NCBI RefSeq assembly: GCF_002939885.1
Contig: NZ_MDED01000025.1
Coordinates: 1 to 64,000 of the forward strand
Direction of reading: 5' to 3'
DNA from: Xanthomonas cucurbitae
Lineage (GTDB): Bacteria; Pseudomonadota; Gammaproteobacteria; Xanthomonadales; Xanthomonadaceae
Length of the DNA: 64,000 bases
Below are positions 61,469 to 64,000 of this stretch, piece after piece. Each line of letters starts with the position of its first letter. The stretch's first letter is position 1. Position numbers and translations under genes: made by a program. The notes under the pieces are model-generated. The model made no database searches and was not told the DNA's origin. It saw nothing but the letters and a program-made list of their open reading frames with translations.

Positions 61469-61810
61469 CGTGACTGCTTGCCTAGGATCGAAGCCCGATT
61501 ATCAATCATCGCCGCGGCCCTGACCACGCATGCCCTGCCCTGCTCCATCGCACACCGCGAGGCGCCCTGCATTCCCGCGGCAGCGCATCGCCAGGCGATG
61601 GACTCCACGGCCATCGAGCAGGCATCAACGCAACCACGCCGGCAAGGAACCCTGGTATGGCAACGCCACCGCTCTGGAGTCGGCCGGTGCCCAAGCAGGC
61701 AGTGGCCAGGACACGTCCAATACCCCGCACCGCCGGCCCGAATCGATACCGCACATAACAAAAAGCCCGGCAATGCCGGGCTTTTCGAGAATCTTGATAG
61801 AGCGACCCGA
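61469..61810. other. Intergenic region between dsbB and rplQ
   Basis: About 340 bases with no supported gene. It contains the dsbB promoter side (61469-61600) and the alpha-operon terminator at 61761-61785. The middle part shows nothing recognisable. Confidence 0.5.
61761..61785 (-). terminator. Terminator of the alpha operon
   Basis: An 11-bp perfect stem (AAAAGCCCGGC with its complement) with a 3-base loop, 25 bases past the rplQ stop. On the minus strand it ends in TTTT and a further T-rich stretch. Confidence 0.9.
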
Positions 61811-62194
61811 TTACTCGGCCACTTCCTCAGCCACGACCGGGCGGTCGACCAGCTCGACATACGCCATCGGCGCATTGTCGCCAGCGCGGAAGCCGGCCTT
61901 CAGGATGCGCAGGTAGCCGCCGGGACGGGTCGCGTAACGCGGGCCCAGTTCAACGAACAGCTTGCCCACCGCTTCCTTGTCGCGCAGACGCGCGAACGCC
62001 AGACGACGATTGGCTACGCCATCGATCTTGCCGATGGTGATCAGCGGCTCGGCGACGCGACGCAGTTCCTTGGCCTTCGGCAAGGTGGTCTTGATCAGCT
62101 CGTGCTTGAACAGCGAAGCAGCCATATTGCGGAACATGGCTTCGCGGTGCGCACTGGTGCGGTTGAACTTACGACCGGATTTCTGGTGACGCAT
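61811..62194 (-). CDS. rplQ: 50S ribosomal protein L17
   Basis: A 127-residue protein starting [29 protein letters not shown], the classic L17 N-terminus. [22 protein letters not shown] follows. L17 lies at the peptide exit tunnel of the large subunit. Last gene of the rpsD-rpoA-rplQ segment; a spacer of about 180 bases with a terminator-like hairpin separates it from rpoA. Confidence 0.97.
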   Translation of the reverse strand: MRHQKSGRKFNRTSAHREAMFRNMAASLFKHELIKTTLPKAKELRRVAEPLITIGKIDGVANRRLAFARLRDKEAVGKLFVELGPRYATRPGGYLRILKAGFRAGDNAPMAYVELVDRPVVAEEVAE

Positions 62195-62338
62195 GAGTAT
62201 GATTTCCTAAGGAATGTTGAGACTGCTTCAGAGACGTTGTCGCCATCCTGGCGCTGTTGAATGGACTGCGGCTGGTCCGAACCGGCCGTCCTTCGACCGG
62301 ATGTCACCGCGGGCTTCGGCCCGTCGATGAGAAAAACG

Positions 62339-62364
62339 GCATGGGCGCCCGAAGACGCCCATGC
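62339..62364 (-). terminator. Terminator-like hairpin between rpoA and rplQ
   Basis: On the minus strand GCATGGGCG, an 8-base loop (TCTTCGGG) and CGCCCATGC are followed by CGTTTTTC. It begins 9 bases after the rpoA stop. A second short stem with a TTCG loop lies at about 62309-62325. It may attenuate transcription into rplQ. Confidence 0.7.
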
Positions 62365-62373
62365 GATGACACA

Positions 62374-63372
62374 TTAACCAAGCATGCCATGCTGGGCGAC
62401 ACCGGCCGGCGGCCAGTTCTCCAGCTTCATGCCCAGTGCAAGGCCGCGCTGTGCCAGCACTTCCTTGATTTCGGTGAGCGACTTCTTGCCCAGATTCGGG
62501 GTCTTAAGCAACTCCACTTCGGTCTTCTGGATCAGATCACCGATGTAGTAGATGCTCTCGGCCTTCAGGCAGTTAGCCGAACGCACGGTCAGCTCGAGGT
62601 CGTCGATCGGGCGCAGCAGCACCGGATCCACGCCGCTGGCAGCCGGCTTGGCCGCACCACGATCGCGGTGGGTGAAGTCGCCGAACACCGACAGCTGATC
62701 GCTGAGGATGTCGGCGGCAGTGCGCACGGCTTCCTCGGCATCGATCGTGCCGTTGGTCTCGATATCGATGACCAGCTTGTCGAGGTCGGTACGCTGTTCG
62801 ACGCGCGCAGCTTCCACGGCATAGGCAACGCGACGCACCGGCGAGAACGACGCATCCAGCATCAGACGACCGATGGTGCGGGTCTCTTCATCCGGACGAC
62901 GACGCGCAGCCGCCGGCTGGTAGCCGAAACCACGCTCGATCTTCAGGCGCATGTTCAACGCGGTGTCCTTGGTCAGGTGGCAGATCACGTGGTCGCCGTT
63001 GATGATCTCAACGTTGTGATCGGTCCTGATGTCGGCCGCAGTGACCGTGCCCGGACCCTGCTTGGACAACGACAGCGTCGCGCTGTCGCCACTGTGCATG
63101 CGAATGGCCACGTCTTTCAGGTTGAGCAGGACGTCCAGCACGTCTTCCTGCAAACCCTCGACCGTGGTGTACTCGTGCAGCACGCCGTCGATCTCGACCT
63201 CGGTGATCGCAAAACCGGGGATCGACGACAACAGCACACGACGCAGGGCATTGCCCAGCGTGTGCCCGTAACCGCGCTCCAAGGGTTCGATCACGACCTT
63301 GGCACGGTTGTCGGTAAGACGTTCGATCTGCGGACCACGGGGGCGCAGAACCTGGTTGGCGGTAACCGTCAT
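62374..63372 (-). CDS. rpoA: RNA polymerase alpha subunit
   Basis: A 332-residue subunit. The N-terminal assembly domain includes [39 protein letters not shown]. The C-terminal domain includes [48 protein letters not shown], which binds UP elements and activators such as PhoB. It starts 53 bases after the rpsD stop, as in the alpha operon of other Gammaproteobacteria. Confidence 0.98.
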   Translation of the reverse strand: MTVTANQVLRPRGPQIERLTDNRAKVVIEPLERGYGHTLGNALRRVLLSSIPGFAITEVEIDGVLHEYTTVEGLQEDVLDVLLNLKDVAIRMHSGDSATLSLSKQGPGTVTAADIRTDHNVEIINGDHVICHLTKDTALNMRLKIERGFGYQPAAARRRPDEETRTIGRLMLDASFSPVRRVAYAVEAARVEQRTDLDKLVIDIETNGTIDAEEAVRTAADILSDQLSVFGDFTHRDRGAAKPAASGVDPVLLRPIDDLELTVRSANCLKAESIYYIGDLIQKTEVELLKTPNLGKKSLTEIKEVLAQRGLALGMKLENWPPAGVAQHGMLG

Positions 63373-63425
63373 GTTGCGGGGTCTCCTGCGAACCTCCGGC
63401 AGTGCCGGAGGCTCTCCAATGTGAA

Positions 63426-64000
63426 TTACTTCGAATACAACTCGACGATCAGCGCTTCGTTGATATCCGAAGGCAGGTCAGCGCGATCCGGAACGGCCTT
63501 GAACACGCCGCTGAACTTCTTCGAATCGACTTCAACCCACGACGGCGTCATGTCGTGCTGCTCAGCCACGGTCAGGGCTTCCTGCACGCAGAGCTGCTTC
63601 TGTGCTTTTTCCGACAGCGTGATCGCATCGCCAGCCTTGATCTGGTACGAGGCCAGATTCACCGACTTGCCATTGACCAGCACGCCACGGTGCGACACCA
63701 GCTGGCGCGCGGCCGGACGGGTGACGGCAAAGCCCATGCGGTAGCACACGTTGTCCAGACGGGTTTCCAGCAACTGCAGCAGGTTCTCGCCGGTATTGCC
63801 CTTCTTGGTCGAGGCCTTCTTGTAGTAGTTGCGGAACTGACGCTCGAGCAGACCGTAGATACGCTTGACCTTCTGCTTCTCACGAAGCTGGGTTGCGTAA
63901 TCAGACAGCTTGCCCTTACGGGCAGTCGCGCCGTGCTGGCCGGGCTTTTGCTCCAGCTTGCACTTGGAGTCCAGCGCACGCGCCGGGCTTTTGAGGGAAA
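63426..64000 (-). CDS. rpsD: 30S ribosomal protein S4 (5' end outside window)
   Basis: About 190 of some 208 residues are present, beginning around residue 20 at the right edge ([17 protein letters not shown]). The S4 RNA-binding domain is [28 protein letters not shown]4 nucleates 30S assembly and represses its operon. The residue after KAQKQL is Cys (TGC); I remember Arg there in related proteins. The upstream part of the alpha operon (rpsM, rpsK) should lie just beyond the window. Confidence 0.96.
   Translation of the reverse strand, partial: SLKSPARALDSKCKLEQKPGQHGATARKGKLSDYATQLREKQKVKRIYGLLERQFRNYYKKASTKKGNTGENLLQLLETRLDNVCYRMGFAVTRPAARQLVSHRGVLVNGKSVNLASYQIKAGDAITLSEKAQKQLCVQEALTVAEQHDMTPSWVEVDSKKFSGVFKAVPDRADLPSDINEALIVELYSK

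Overview
The window is a chromosomal segment of a Xanthomonas species (Gammaproteobacteria, Lysobacterales). Supporting this are the GC-rich coding bias, two TonB-dependent receptors, a class II DAHP synthase, an S46 peptidase, an NAD-type isocitrate dehydrogenase and the gene orders phoB-phoR-ppk-ppx and folC-dedD-cvpA-purF. The genus call rests on protein flavour and gene order, not on a database search.

Region 1-3600 is accessory DNA. It holds the tail of a long Gln-rich protein that runs off the left edge, a coiled-coil membrane protein, the last 40 codons of a DNA methyltransferase and an orphan AT-richer gene. It abuts a four-gene tRNA operon (Pro-Arg-His-Lys, minus strand) that has its own terminator.

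From 4287 rightwards the content is mostly core genome. 4.2-9.1 kb carries a Bax-inhibitor-like membrane protein, isocitrate dehydrogenase, a glutaredoxin/AhpD-like pair and a BepA-type periplasmic protease. 9.2-17.8 kb is a phosphate block: a Pho box, phoB, phoR, ppk and ppx, followed by a family 4 glycosyltransferase, a PAP2 lipid phosphatase and lpxH. 17.8-26.5 kb holds a lipoprotein, a secreted metzincin, a DUF455 protein and the purF/cvpA/dedD/folC cluster. 26.6-33.5 kb contains an S46 peptidase pseudogene with a nonsense codon and a frameshift. Beyond it a Tat-exported phospholipase C and a TonB receptor diverge around a very good Pho box.

33.8-41.3 kb has threonine dehydrogenase (tdh) and its partner kbl on either side of a porin and the sulfate importer sbp-cysT-cysW-cysA. 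41.3-51.4 kb contains an HNH protein, a pseudouridine synthase, an OmpA-type porin, two oxidoreductases, a cell-wall hydrolase, a GST, malate dehydrogenase and a cyclophilin. 51.6-60.8 kb contains typA, a DUF2127 protein, an exported amidase, an MscS channel, DAHP synthase and a TonB receptor with a Zur-box-like dyad just upstream. The right end is dsbB and the distal alpha operon (rpsD, cut by the window edge, then rpoA and rplQ).

The most coherent theme is phosphate starvation. The regulator pair, polyphosphate synthesis and breakdown, an exported phospholipase with a receptor, and possibly a phosphate-sparing glycolipid module lie within about 24 kb, with Pho-box-like sites at three places. 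Short (CGGGAAT)n arrays near gene ends and a 63-bp tandem repeat with 24-bp palindromes are the main repeats. No insertion sequence or CRISPR array was seen.
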